Shown: piece by piece, positions 8,338-17,576 of the stretch
Numbering within the stretch: position 1 is the stretch's first letter
How the letters are laid out: the number at the start of each line of letters is the position of its first letter
Source of the DNA: Oligoflexus sp.
Lineage (GTDB): Bacteria > Bdellovibrionota_B > Oligoflexia > Oligoflexales > Oligoflexaceae
Reading direction: 5' to 3'
Length of the DNA: 64,000 nucleotides
Assembly: GCA_014378195.1 (NCBI GenBank)
Contig: JACMOC010000008.1
Span: 145,212 to 209,211 of the forward strand
Notes under the pieces: model-generated
The model's input: the letters and a program-made list of their open reading frames with translations, nothing else
What the model was told of the DNA's origin: nothing
Databases searched by the model: none
Program-made: the position numbers and the translations under genes

Positions 8338-8649
8338 TCAATCTGGATTGGCCCCCTCTGGTGCATTCTCCAGGAGAGTCCCATCAACAGCATCGACTCC
8401 GACTTCGTAAGTGACAGTTCCATCAATGATGTCGAAGGAATAGCGTAAGCCGCTCCCTCCCTTTTCTTTTTCTAATTCTTCGTCCGTTATTTTACCTGGG
8501 CGTGCTTTGAGAGCGATCGTACGCGCTTGAACTATTGTCAGTTTCGCATCTTTTACAAGATTTTGTCCGACGAGGGCAAAGGCATTGCTGGCACTTAAGG
8601 TAACGATTGTTGTGATTAGCGTCATAACTGATGTCTTGAAAAATTTCAT
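8338..8649 (-). CDS. Secreted PepSY-domain protein
   Basis: A 103-residue protein with a signal peptide (MKFFKTSVMTLITTIVTLSASNAFA) followed by one PepSY domain. The helix LTIVQARTIALKARPGKI, then a strand pair (LRYSFDIID, VTYEVGVDAVDGTLLE), is the classic PepSY layout. PepSY domains are thought to bind or inhibit peptidases or act as periplasmic sensors. GGAGCAAGATT precedes the ATG. It is an isolated gene on the minus strand. Confidence 0.8.
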   Translation of the reverse strand: MKFFKTSVMTLITTIVTLSASNAFALVGQNLVKDAKLTIVQARTIALKARPGKITDEELEKEKGGSGLRYSFDIIDGTVTYEVGVDAVDGTLLENAPEGANPD

Positions 8650-8840
8650 AATCTTGCTCCAATTGGTTTTCGAGTTCGGTGTTTTCGTTTTCTATAGATC
8701 ACACTAACACTCGAGACTTAGCTCAACCTTAGGGCATTTCGATGCCAGATTCGGCAATCTAAAATTATTAGCAGAGTGTTCCGTAATCCGTGACAACCCC
8801 GGCTTGGAGTCGTTTAGTGATTCTTGGCTCATGGCGAATG

Positions 8841-9704
8841 TCATTTCACAGCCATCGGTACAATGGAAGGGCCATATACAAATTTCTCAAGATGCACTTC
8901 AATGCCGAAAATTGCTATGAGTTCATCCTTAGAGCTGCTTTTTACTTCACCTTTGCCAAAATCAAAAATCCGATCCTCAATCCCTATATTCACTGCGAGT
9001 GGAAATCTGGCCTTTTCACAAAAATGAGTTTCTATTTGGAAGGCCGATTTTCTGTAAAATCCTTGGTCCATTTTACCTTCCAAATGCCCTGCAGATATCT
9101 CAAAACCACCTATCACGTGCGCGAACGCTATCTGCATTCCTTCGTAATGACGTTTAAGCATTTCGCGTTCCGCCCTTCCAAAATATGCTCCTACAAGGAT
9201 CGTAAAAGGTCCTTTCCAATATAATTCCAGACCACCAACTTTGGTATACATATCAATCGTGCGATTTTCCCAAATAGTCGCTGCGAAGCTGACAGGGAGA
9301 TCATTGAACATCGAGCCTGGTATAGTTAGCGTTAGCTTGGCTTCATCCAGATAAAATACTTTCATGTTAGAATTTGGTTCATGCAACTTCACATAATCAG
9401 CATCGAGCCCTAATCCATTCGAAAAGGAGTGATGACCAATCAAGCCAAGTGTCAAAGGACCAAAAGGGCCGTCTGGATGGTTTGATTCGTTTGCGACGCG
9501 AAACCTCAAATCGGAGCTTAGTTCGGTTTGTCCCTCATCAGGGTTTGAATTTTCCTTGGATAAAGGAGATTTGGCTGGAGAGGATGACTGTCCTGAACTT
9601 GTGTTAGGTTTATTTTGGGCTTCAGCTGGATCGCAGCGCGGGACCAGAAATAAAAAAAGTAGAATGAATCGATGACAGTCGGCGAGACATTTTTGAATAG
9701 TCAT
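8841..9704 (-). CDS. Probable outer-membrane/periplasmic protein of unknown function
   Basis: A 287-residue protein with an N-terminal hydrophobic segment (about residues 11-22) ending near AEAQ. A Ser/Pro/Asn-rich linker follows (30-60), then alternating short amphipathic strands (for example SFAATIWENRTIDMYTKVGGLELYW). This layout suggests a small barrel or a lipid-facing beta protein. The ribosome-binding site is weak, so the start is uncertain. No family recognised. Confidence 0.5.
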   Translation of the reverse strand: MTIQKCLADCHRFILLFLFLVPRCDPAEAQNKPNTSSGQSSSPAKSPLSKENSNPDEGQTELSSDLRFRVANESNHPDGPFGPLTLGLIGHHSFSNGLGLDADYVKLHEPNSNMKVFYLDEAKLTLTIPGSMFNDLPVSFAATIWENRTIDMYTKVGGLELYWKGPFTILVGAYFGRAEREMLKRHYEGMQIAFAHVIGGFEISAGHLEGKMDQGFYRKSAFQIETHFCEKARFPLAVNIGIEDRIFDFGKGEVKSSSKDELIAIFGIEVHLEKFVYGPSIVPMAVK

Positions 9705-9953
9705 GATCTGTGACCATTATACAGGTTGAAGTTCGGTTGCTATCGCACTACTGCAGCTAAACTGATGCTTTGCCCTTGGTATTGGCGAGTGAATTTAACT
9801 TGACGAAACATTTTCAAATCGACTCACACTATCAAAGTCACTTACAACGCCTTAACTGGTGGGCAAGCATGAAACCGTCGATGCAGACATCTGCCTACAT
9901 ACCGATGCTCTAAAGGACCATATTCAGATTCCCTTTGTTGAAGCTCGTATAGT

Positions 9954-10712
9954 TCAGTGAGCTTTCTCTGCTGCTCGATTTGGAAATATCCAGATACAGC
10001 AAACAATTAAAACGAGCAGCACGCCCGATGCAGTAAAGCGACTGAGGGCCATGCCTCCATGATCGTGTGGCTTATCTAAAAAGTCGCCAACAACAGCACC
10101 TAAGGGTCTGGTGAGAATAAAAGCAGACCAAAACAGAGCTGTGCGAGAAATCTTGGTCCAGTGTGCGATCGCTGCCACAAGCACTAGTAAGGAGCTGAAT
10201 AAGATCGCCGAACCGCCGTAACCAAGGCCGGCACTGTCTGCCGTCCAGTCACCCAAGGCCGTACCCAAGGTCTGTGAAAACATGATGGTGACCCAGTAAA
10301 AGATCTCAGTTTTTGGTTCGCTCACTGTATCAACAGCTATAGATCCGAGTGTGCGATACCAAGTGGTGAGTGATCCGATTAGCAAAATAAGAAGCAAGGT
10401 GGAACCACCCGCATATCCAATACCGAGAGAGCGATCGGCAAAATCAGCCAAAGTCGTACCAACAGTGGTCGTTGCGATGATAGTAATCCAGTAAATAAAA
10501 GGATGAAATTCCTTGCTTTTAATCTGAACAAAGACAGCGATTATAAAAATCACAGCAAAAATCGCTGTACTAATCAGGTACCCCAAATTCAAAGACATTG
10601 AGAGGGCGTCACCACCAGTTTCCCCCAAGGTAGTGGCGAAGATTTTAGTAATCCAGAAAACAAGAGTCACCTCGGGAACCTTTATTCGACTTTCTATTGC
10701 TCCGTTGTTCAT
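9954..10712 (-). CDS. DUF347 (COG4705) four-repeat integral membrane protein
   Basis: A 252-residue protein with about eight membrane segments built from four visible repeats. Each has an aromatic residue at the helix start, T/R-x-x-G, and a D at the end: FWITKIFATTLGETGGD, YWITIIATTTVGTTLAD, YWVTIMFSQTLGTALGD, and FWSAFILTRPLGAVVGD. This is the DUF347 repeat. The opening KVPEVTLVFW is also typical. The family's function is unknown; the charged D/E inside the membrane repeats suggests ion binding or transport. The ATG follows GGATGACGAG. Confidence 0.8.
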   Translation of the reverse strand: MNNGAIESRIKVPEVTLVFWITKIFATTLGETGGDALSMSLNLGYLISTAIFAVIFIIAVFVQIKSKEFHPFIYWITIIATTTVGTTLADFADRSLGIGYAGGSTLLLILLIGSLTTWYRTLGSIAVDTVSEPKTEIFYWVTIMFSQTLGTALGDWTADSAGLGYGGSAILFSSLLVLVAAIAHWTKISRTALFWSAFILTRPLGAVVGDFLDKPHDHGGMALSRFTASGVLLVLIVCCIWIFPNRAAEKAH

Positions 10713-11542
10713 CTCGTCATCCTTTGCTTAGTGATCACCTGCTCTCTCGAAAGGAGTCGCAAGCCCAGATTCTTTCAGATAGTTATCAGGCCGATAGAAT
10801 CAGATTGTATTTTGAGCGTTCTAAAAAAATGAAATGTCTCAGATAAGCTGATGACTTGAGTGAAGACTATAAGAATTTCTGAGGTTTTTAACTAGCTTAA
10901 TCTTCTACAAGAAGATCAGCGCATAACATTGTTTAGACCGATAAATTTTGCGGTTTAGTGCATCCAGTTCAAAAAAAATCTATTTTGAACGCATCCGTTT
11001 ACATCACTGACAAGTCCATATCAGGTCCGCCATGGAGAGAAATATTAAAATGATCGAAAAGCTTTGTATTTTTGTCCTTTAGAATATCCTGCGTAATGAA
11101 AATCTCGGGAGGATATAGCTATATGTACAGAAATTCAGGGCCTAACTGGAGAAGTTTTTATCAGCTACACCCAAGTCTTTGGCGACTTATGCGATGGTCA
11201 GAAGACATTTCAGCAGAACGGGTAAAAGGATCGATGATACGACCGAGCAAGTGATCGCCGAGAGGATACCTTAAGCGAAGTGGCACTAAGCTTGTGCAGC
11301 CCGAAGTTATCGTTCATTAACCAACCTTATCTTTGGTGTCGAAGAGGTTGAGATCGGCCTGATCCAGAAGTTGCATGTTGTAAAGAAGCAACTTCCTGCA
11401 ATTATTAAAAAAATCGAGGTATTATCAGTGGAATTCGTGATTGTTCCGCCCAAACCTCTCCGAAGTCTATAAAGTACGTTTGAAGCGGGAATTTGGCCTT
11501 CACACTTTGTTAAACGCCTCTCAAAACGTGGTGGAGATTCTC
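10713..11542. other. Gene-poor stretch
   Basis: About 830 bases without a convincing gene. A perfect 8-bp inverted repeat, GTTCAAAA...TTTTGAAC, lies at 10967-10990. An ATG near 11122 follows GGGAGGA but opens only about 40 unremarkable codons. Another open stretch without a start (about 11290-11472, plus strand) looks protein-like but matches nothing I recognise. It may be a remnant linked to the truncated antiporter that follows. Confidence 0.4.
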
Positions 11543-11848
11543 ATGTCATTGCTAGAAAGTATCGCCGCTCTCATCACACTCACTGCAATCGCAGCATATG
11601 CTCACTTTAGATTTCTAAAATTGCCAATGACGATAGGTCTCATGGCCATCGCCGTCGCTATTTCTGTCTTACTTTTGTCGCTCGGCGCGTTGGGTTTCGG
11701 TATCCAGCGTCTGGTCGAGGGAATTCTGAGGGAAATGGACTTTAACAATGCGCTCCTCAATGGGATGTTGAGTTTTTTGCTCTTCGCCGGTGCGCTGCAC
11801 GCAAAGTTAGACGATCTACGGGCTAACTGGGCGCGAGCAGGGCCATAA
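11543..11848 (+). pseudogene. Truncated CPA1-type Na+/H+ antiporter (N-terminal fragment)
   Basis: About 101 residues starting MSLLESIAALITLTAIAAY with GGAGAT upstream. The segment RFLKLPMTIGLMAIAV, then MDFNNALLNGMLSFLLFAGALHAKLDDL, is the characteristic N terminus of cation:proton antiporters of the CPA1/NhaP group. Complete members have 10-13 membrane helices and 400-550 residues; here the frame ends just after the third helix, and no continuation is visible downstream. It is therefore a broken remnant. Together with the nhaA remnant at 29.9 kb it is one of two damaged sodium/proton antiporters in the window. Confidence 0.75.
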
Positions 11849-11963
11849 GGGTCGGAATGAACCAATAAGAGTTCTTGATATGCCTAAAATAGATAACTAT
11901 TTGTTTGGGCATAGTCTGAGAGAACTGCCTGAGAACACGCCTTTTGCGGGTAGATTTTGCACT

Positions 11964-11986
11964 AAAAAAAGGGAGCCGAAGCCCCC
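11964..11986 (-). terminator. Terminator of the 213-residue minus-strand gene
   Basis: On the minus strand GGGGGC-TTCG-GCTCCC forms a six-pair stem with a stable tetraloop followed by seven T. Confidence 0.85.
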
Positions 11987-11992
11987 GTTTCT

Positions 11993-12634
11993 CTATCGAC
12001 CGCTCGTGAGACTTCCACTATCCCCGACTGGACGTAGAATTAGAACAGCTTCGGAAGGTCCTCCTCGACGTTTCAGGATCATTGACATCCTTGCCTCATT
12101 TTTATCATCCCAGTGTTTGTCTTTAGCCTCGCCTTTAATTTGCGCAGCGTCGGTAGCGAAGGTGCGTTGAAACCAGTTTGGTCTTACTGCCATATTAAAG
12201 GTTTCCACTGAAGTTATTCCCACCTCTTTCAGCGCATCCTTGATGCTCTGGTTTCTGAGATCCGCAAGATCCTTATCGGACTTGGAGAGCTCCATGGATG
12301 GTGCTTTCGGGTAGTCTTTATCGGACCACGAAGCCACCACGACTTTAGGTGTGACGTTATTATTCTTGTAGGTATTCGCCCAATCCTGAAGTCGCATTTT
12401 CTCTATCGAGGGGATCATCGCCGATTTCTGGTCAAAATACACAGTCGATGCGTGACGATCGACCTGATCCAGATAAACGTACCAAGATTCATAAACAACC
12501 CCATCGGGATTTGGAGTCATGCCAGCTGACTCGGAGCTTTTTTTGTCACTGGATTTTTTGGGGGCATCAGCTGCGAAAGCTGAGACACTGAGGAGCAAAC
12601 TCGAAGCGAGTACGGAAGTAACGATATGTTTCAT
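11993..12634 (-). CDS. Periplasmic protein, distantly OmpA-like
   Basis: A 213-residue protein with a clear signal peptide (MKHIVTSVLASSLLLSVSAFA-ADA) and a Lys/Ser-rich linker. A domain follows with the order seen in OmpA/MotB C-terminal domains: VYFDQKSAMIP, a helix, VVVASWSDKDYP, and then ADLRNQSIKDALKEVGI. The last block resembles the L-x-x-x-R-x-x-x-V-x-x-x-L-x-x-x-G-I helix of peptidoglycan-binding domains, but the canonical Asp/Arg pair is not certain. A strong terminator follows. Confidence 0.55.
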   Translation of the reverse strand: MKHIVTSVLASSLLLSVSAFAADAPKKSSDKKSSESAGMTPNPDGVVYESWYVYLDQVDRHASTVYFDQKSAMIPSIEKMRLQDWANTYKNNNVTPKVVVASWSDKDYPKAPSMELSKSDKDLADLRNQSIKDALKEVGITSVETFNMAVRPNWFQRTFATDAAQIKGEAKDKHWDDKNEARMSMILKRRGGPSEAVLILRPVGDSGSLTSGR

Positions 12635-12790
12635 TTCCTAGTCCTTTGTGTTTACGATCAAATATTTAATCGATGCAAAGACATTATTAGATCCCATACG
12701 TCCAGCTTATCAATTGCGAAGATCCGCCTTTCACGCTCAATTCTACTGGTAGCAGAATGTTCGAGTATTTTAAGGCAATGCATAGGTTGT

Positions 12791-15085
12791 CTAGAAATAT
12801 TTTGCATATTCGATAAGTGCCTTTTTATCGTCGTCACTGAGCTTCGAACCAAAAATGTGGCCCCTGTCCTCAATGAAGTCAGGAACTGTATTCAGTTCCA
12901 ACATCTTTTTCATCATGGACGCCATGCCCGCGCTCCTTCGGCTATTCACGAAGCCTTTGAATTTATGTCTCGGCTCGCCGCTCAATACGCCCTGTATGTA
13001 GGCTTCAATAAGGACAGGGAAGTGTTTGGGGTTGAGGTTCATAATTAGGTTAACGGGTGTCCCCTTAGGGATATAAATTAATTTGAGCGTTAAACCATTA
13101 AGAAATTTCATCGTACGGACCATCTCAGGGAACAGCTCGGGTAATGAGGTGTCCTCGGTCGTCACTTTTATGGAATTGATACCGAGCCTTTTCTCAGGCC
13201 AAAGCATTTTAGTCATTGCATCTTGGTAGCGAGCTACACGGTTTGCAACGGAAGGATCGGCGACGTAGTCACCCAAAGAATTGTTGTGAAGGAAGGGTGC
13301 CGTGGCCCATATCCCGACCAGAGTCGGAGTTCTGTAGAATGCGGAAGAACCTTTCCACATGATATCGTGTTGGCCTGTGAGAGGGTTATAGAGGGGGATA
13401 GCCTTACCCGAAGCGTCGTAATCCGAAATGACCATCGGTTGCGCTTTCAAATCTTTGTATGTTTGGCTGGACATTTGTCCCCACGTCGATCCAGCAAGGG
13501 CATTGGTACCCTCAGCTCGTTGAATGTTTGTCCCCAGTTCGGTAGCCATATGACGTTGATCATCGGAAAGGTAATTGTGCTCGAGAAAATCGCCTTTTGA
13601 GACTAATTTTCGCCAAGCTTCGACTTGACCAGCTGGATCGCTCGGAAGATTCTCCGGTTGCTTACTGCTGTGACAGCGCGCGCAGTTGTCGGCGAAAACA
13701 ACTTTCCCGCGATCCAAGAGTTTTTTGTCTGTGGAAAGGAACGACTTTCCGCCCTCAGCATCGGAGAGAGGGAAGGAATCATAAGATTCCAAAAAGGTAG
13801 CCATGTTCGGCATGCGACGTTCGGTCTGCATCCAGGGGCTGTTGGGGTTTTTGCGATGTTTGCTGATGACATCGAAATCTCTCGGCGCAAAATCGCGCTT
13901 AAGACTATCTGTTATATGAAAAGGATTGAGAGGCCACGATTGGTACCATTGATCGTGCATCATGCCTTCGTTCACATAGACTCTCACGGAAGCCGTAAGA
14001 ACACCCATCGAATCCGAGCCGTCCGTTAATATATGCGGCACGGCTAAGGTTGGCTCCTTATCTGTGCCGCCAAGTGCACCTATAGGGCTGTCGAGAGGAA
14101 CGCCCGCATTTTTGTACATTGAAACAATCAAATTCTTTTGTTCAACCGTAATGCGTTCCGGTCTCGCCAATTTCAGCCGATCAGCCAGCCGGAATATTGA
14201 ATTGATAACTGTAGGATTATTGATGAAATCCATGGGAAAACGCGATGTCTCGCTTGTTCCGGGCTCTTGTGTGGCAAGATATTGATAGATGAAAGACGAA
14301 CTTGGAATCTCCTGGCCAAAGACAAGGCCTTCTCTCAAATATTGATTGCCGATCGCTGAAGTTAAATTTTCCCACTTAGGTTCTTCGGGGTTCACCGGAG
14401 TTTTGAGAGGGTTAAATCCAATGTGGCAGAATGCACACGACATACCTACTTTATAAGGCGGCTCGACCGACGAGGGTTCGTCCATATATTTGGCCAGCGA
14501 CCATTTTTTCGAATCGAATTTTTCATTTTTGAAAATTTGAAGCCCAATGACGCCAGAAGAATACCCAAATTTTTCGGGGTCCCAAGTTAAGGTGCCATCC
14601 TTCATTTTATCGAGTGTCAGGCCGAATTGGTTCGGCTTAATCGCAGCTACGCAATCAGGGTCATTGATAAGGCCGAGCTTTTTGAAGCGTTCGTTTCTCG
14701 GCGTAATGAGGAGCATACGCATGACGTCGATTTTTAGATTGGTCTTGTTCAAATGAGAACCAGATAGTTTCGCCATATCACGCCAAAAACCTGGGTTATC
14801 AACGCCGACCCACCAGTGCCACGTATCCATTCCATCAGCAACAGCGGCTGCGTCAAAGCCCAGCCTTTTAGAGGCCTCGTCGGCATGATTTTTTCGATAC
14901 CATGAATAGGTATGTTCGCCCACCTCAATCGGTCGACCGAACTCATAGTCGAACGATGGGAGCGCTGGTTCAACAGGTCCTTCACTCGACTTCGGTCCGA
15001 CGTTTCTCTGTGTTGCTGCAGAGAGGTTTAACGAAGTCATTTGCGGGAGGATATATATGAAGATTTTAAGTAAGGCTCTTTTCAT
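12791..15085 (-). CDS. Secreted di-heme c-type cytochrome, RoxA/RoxB-like
   Basis: About 764 residues with a signal peptide (MKRALLKIFIYILPQMTSLNLSAA). Two heme c attachment motifs are present, CAFCH (about 217-221) and CARCH (about 468-472). The first lies in MSCAFCHIGFNPLKTPVNPE followed by WENLTSAIGNQY. The second is part of a cytochrome-peroxidase-like domain (RGKVVFADNCARCH). Size, spacing and the wide separation of the hemes resemble the rubber oxygenases RoxA/RoxB and related extracellular di-heme oxygenases, which cleave polyisoprene. Activity cannot be shown from sequence; another di-heme cytochrome is possible. The ATG at 15085 is chosen because it begins the signal peptide and has AAGGA upstream. 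Confidence 0.65.
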   Translation of the reverse strand: MKRALLKIFIYILPQMTSLNLSAATQRNVGPKSSEGPVEPALPSFDYEFGRPIEVGEHTYSWYRKNHADEASKRLGFDAAAVADGMDTWHWWVGVDNPGFWRDMAKLSGSHLNKTNLKIDVMRMLLITPRNERFKKLGLINDPDCVAAIKPNQFGLTLDKMKDGTLTWDPEKFGYSSGVIGLQIFKNEKFDSKKWSLAKYMDEPSSVEPPYKVGMSCAFCHIGFNPLKTPVNPEEPKWENLTSAIGNQYLREGLVFGQEIPSSSFIYQYLATQEPGTSETSRFPMDFINNPTVINSIFRLADRLKLARPERITVEQKNLIVSMYKNAGVPLDSPIGALGGTDKEPTLAVPHILTDGSDSMGVLTASVRVYVNEGMMHDQWYQSWPLNPFHITDSLKRDFAPRDFDVISKHRKNPNSPWMQTERRMPNMATFLESYDSFPLSDAEGGKSFLSTDKKLLDRGKVVFADNCARCHSSKQPENLPSDPAGQVEAWRKLVSKGDFLEHNYLSDDQRHMATELGTNIQRAEGTNALAGSTWGQMSSQTYKDLKAQPMVISDYDASGKAIPLYNPLTGQHDIMWKGSSAFYRTPTLVGIWATAPFLHNNSLGDYVADPSVANRVARYQDAMTKMLWPEKRLGINSIKVTTEDTSLPELFPEMVRTMKFLNGLTLKLIYIPKGTPVNLIMNLNPKHFPVLIEAYIQGVLSGEPRHKFKGFVNSRRSAGMASMMKKMLELNTVPDFIEDRGHIFGSKLSDDDKKALIEYAKYF

Positions 15086-15389
15086 AGATTCTAAATCCTT
15101 GGGGCGATCCGAAACCGGTGTTTCGGTTTGGGCATAAAGCACATCGCGAAGATAGCATCTCTTTTTCGTAAAGGGAGGGGCTTAAATCCCATGTGAGTGG
15201 CCTAGCGAATGAAATGGGCTGTGAAAAATAGGAACAATCCACACATCAGTAGAGAATGTTTTAATATGAAATGATCCGCAGATGTTTATGAACAGATATT
15301 TAATAACGAGATGAATGCAATATTTTTCAAAAAAAGGCACGATAAATGCATTTGAAAAAGAGATTTTACAATCTATTGGAGAATCAATC

Positions 15390-15557
15390 ATGAGTTTCAT
15401 TACCCAAAAGAAAAAAGACGACAAGTTTAAAGAGCACATCCCAACCAACGCCGAAAATTCGATGCGTTCGATGGAATCGGATAGTAGTCAGTCAGGTCCA
15501 GAACAAGCGGAAAAAACAGATATTAGGAAATCGAAGAGCGATAAAGTCAAAAAATAA
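15390..15557 (+). CDS. Small charged hypothetical protein
   Basis: A 55-residue protein starting MSFITQKKKDD, with GGAGAATC before the ATG. It is rich in Lys, Glu and Ser and is probably disordered. No family recognised. Because it is short and of low complexity, coding status is uncertain. Confidence 0.4.
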   Translation: MSFITQKKKDDKFKEHIPTNAENSMRSMESDSSQSGPEQAEKTDIRKSKSDKVKK

Positions 15558-15581
15558 GAATTGATTTGTGCATCCCAAGAA

Positions 15582-15620
15582 ACGCATGAACAATCATACA
15601 GGCCTATGAAGTTCATGCGT
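15582..15620. promoter_or_regulatory. Perfect 10-bp inverted repeat upstream of the patatin/respiratory operon
   Basis: ACGCATGAAC (15582-15591) and GTTCATGCGT (15611-15620) are exact reverse complements separated by 19 bases. There is no T tract, so an operator or mRNA leader hairpin is more likely than a simple terminator. Confidence 0.4.
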
Positions 15621-15726
15621 GGCATTGCCGAAGGCAGCGAAGTGCTTTGTCTCTTTATTCAATTTTCTGACGCTGACTATGCGCCTCCTTTATACGATTA
15701 CAAAACAGCGTAGGAGAGAATCATTC

Positions 15727-16887
15727 ATGGTCAAGAAAGCCACCTATGCTCCCCAAAAAATAGGTTTGACTCTATCCGGGGGTGGGGCAAGGGGGGCTTA
15801 TCAAGCGGGCGTTCTTAGAGCTATATATCAAATAACGAATCTCAAACAATGTCCTTTTCAGGTTATTTGTGGAGTGTCTGCGGGAGCGTTGAATGCCATG
15901 GCGATTGCGTCTCGAACGGAAGACTTCAAGGAAGCTACCCAAAGAATTAATGATACATGGCTCAACCTGACGATGGATAAAATTTTCAAGACAGATTCTT
16001 TAACGGCCCTCTCGACGGCTTTGATGTGGATAACGGATTTGACTCTCGGCGAGTATCTACCGACTAAGAAGGTCAATCACCTCCTGGATACATCCCCTCT
16101 TCGCGAATTGCTCAAAGAAAATCTAAACACTGTAAATATCCAAAAAAATATCAAAAATGGACATTTGCACGGGGTTGCATTGTCTGCGACTGATTATCGA
16201 TCGGGAAAGTGCGTAACTTTTTTTGATGGCAGTAAAGCAATCAAAGAATGGGATCGTTATTCGGGGATCGGGCGAAGAGCTCAGCTCAGCATCGATCATA
16301 TGATGGCATCTTCGGCGATTCCCATATTCTTTCCGCCCGTCCAGATCGATCAAAGCGATTACGGAGATGGAGGAATTGGTCAAAGCTCCGCCTTGAGCCC
16401 AGTCCTTCGCTTGGGAGCTGACAAAATTTTGGCTATCGGTCTCGAACATCCACCCGGAAATGAGGAAACTGAATCGATTAAGTCTTTAGCTCCTCTCACC
16501 CTTAGCGATATAACGAGCACGCTATTCAGCAACCTCTTTTTGAAATCGATGCGAGGAGATGTTATGAGATTAAAACAAACGAATCGATTGATGTCATTTC
16601 TTACGCCCGAAGAAATTCGCTCCGATGGCCTTGCTATGAGAAAAGTGCCAGCTCTATTCATCACACCTTCGGTCGACTTGGGTAAGATAGAAGTTAACCA
16701 GTTCTCAAAATTTCCGTTTGCTCTCAGACGAGTACTCAAAGGACTAGGCTTTACGGACCGACGAGCTTGGGACCTCTTGAGTTACCTAGCCTTTGATAGT
16801 TGTTATGCAAAAGCTCTTTTGAATCTAGGGTATAAGGACGGCATGGCTCGCGAAGCTGAGATTTTGGAATTTCTCGAGCTTGTTTAA
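15727..16887 (+). CDS. Patatin-like phospholipase
   Basis: A 386-residue protein starting MVKKATYAPQ, with AGGAGAGA upstream. All patatin catalytic elements are present: oxyanion loop GGGARG (18-23), nucleophile motif GVSAG with Ser51, and the D-G-G motif with Asp214. The family hydrolyses acyl groups from phospholipids. No signal peptide is seen, so the enzyme probably acts at the inner membrane or in the cytoplasm. It stands only 38 bases before actA and is probably transcribed with the respiratory operon, perhaps remodelling lipids around it; that link is inference. Confidence 0.88.
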   Translation: MVKKATYAPQKIGLTLSGGGARGAYQAGVLRAIYQITNLKQCPFQVICGVSAGALNAMAIASRTEDFKEATQRINDTWLNLTMDKIFKTDSLTALSTALMWITDLTLGEYLPTKKVNHLLDTSPLRELLKENLNTVNIQKNIKNGHLHGVALSATDYRSGKCVTFFDGSKAIKEWDRYSGIGRRAQLSIDHMMASSAIPIFFPPVQIDQSDYGDGGIGQSSALSPVLRLGADKILAIGLEHPPGNEETESIKSLAPLTLSDITSTLFSNLFLKSMRGDVMRLKQTNRLMSFLTPEEIRSDGLAMRKVPALFITPSVDLGKIEVNQFSKFPFALRRVLKGLGFTDRRAWDLLSYLAFDSCYAKALLNLGYKDGMAREAEILEFLELV

Positions 16888-16925
16888 TTCGATAAGTTTT
16901 TCATTCGCTCAAACAAGATGAGATC

Positions 16926-17576
16926 ATGGCGCAAATTTTTTCGAAATATTCAAATACCTTAGCGCGCTTGAGTATCATAGCGCTGGCTGTACTTGTTATA
17001 TCAGGCATTGGTTTAGCTTACGCTTTGCAAAACTCGCAGTATGTTACGAAGCAAGGTATTTTCGTCGAACAGCCTGTTCCTTTCAGTCACAAACATCATG
17101 GTGGTGATCTCAAGCTTGATTGTCGATTCTGTCATTCGGCAGTTGAAGATTCCGCCGAAGCCGGCATGCCGACGACTGAGGTATGCATGGGATGTCACAC
17201 TCAGATCTGGAAAAACGCCGATGTGCTAAAGCCGATACGAGATAGCTATGTACAAAATAAACCCATCTCCTGGTGGCGTGTTCACGATTTACCTGACTTC
17301 GTTTACTTCAATCACAGTATTCACGTCGCGAAAGGAATGGGCTGCGTAAGTTGCCACGGACGTGTTGAAGATATGCCTCTTACGACCCAAATCAAACCAC
17401 TCACGATGGAGTGGTGTCTTGAGTGTCACAATCATCCCGAAGCGTATGTAAGACCGAATGAATGGGTGACAAGCAGCGAGGAATGGAGCGGCGAAGAGCG
17501 CGCTCGTTTGGCCCCTAAACTTATCAAAGATTATCATATTCAAAAAAGAACGGATTGTTATGTCTGTCACCGATAG
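16926..17576 (+). CDS. actA: Alternative complex III subunit A, pentaheme cytochrome c
   Basis: A 216-residue protein with one N-terminal membrane helix (about 13-35) and five CxxCH heme sites: 66-70, 87-91, 140-144, 164-168 and 211-215. This matches ActA, the pentaheme electron-transfer subunit of alternative complex III, a quinol:cytochrome c oxidoreductase unrelated to bc1. The 3' end overlaps the start of actB by 17 bases, which suggests translational coupling. Confidence 0.92.
   Translation: MAQIFSKYSNTLARLSIIALAVLVISGIGLAYALQNSQYVTKQGIFVEQPVPFSHKHHGGDLKLDCRFCHSAVEDSAEAGMPTTEVCMGCHTQIWKNADVLKPIRDSYVQNKPISWWRVHDLPDFVYFNHSIHVAKGMGCVSCHGRVEDMPLTTQIKPLTMEWCLECHNHPEAYVRPNEWVTSSEEWSGEERARLAPKLIKDYHIQKRTDCYVCHR

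Noticed and set aside
9850..9953. Open stretch HETVDADICLHTD on the plus strand
   Set aside because: No start codon or known family; too short to support.
11072..11254. Plus-strand frame of about 60 codons in the gene-poor region
   Set aside because: Composition is not protein-like, and there is no recognisable motif despite a GGGAGGA upstream of an internal ATG.
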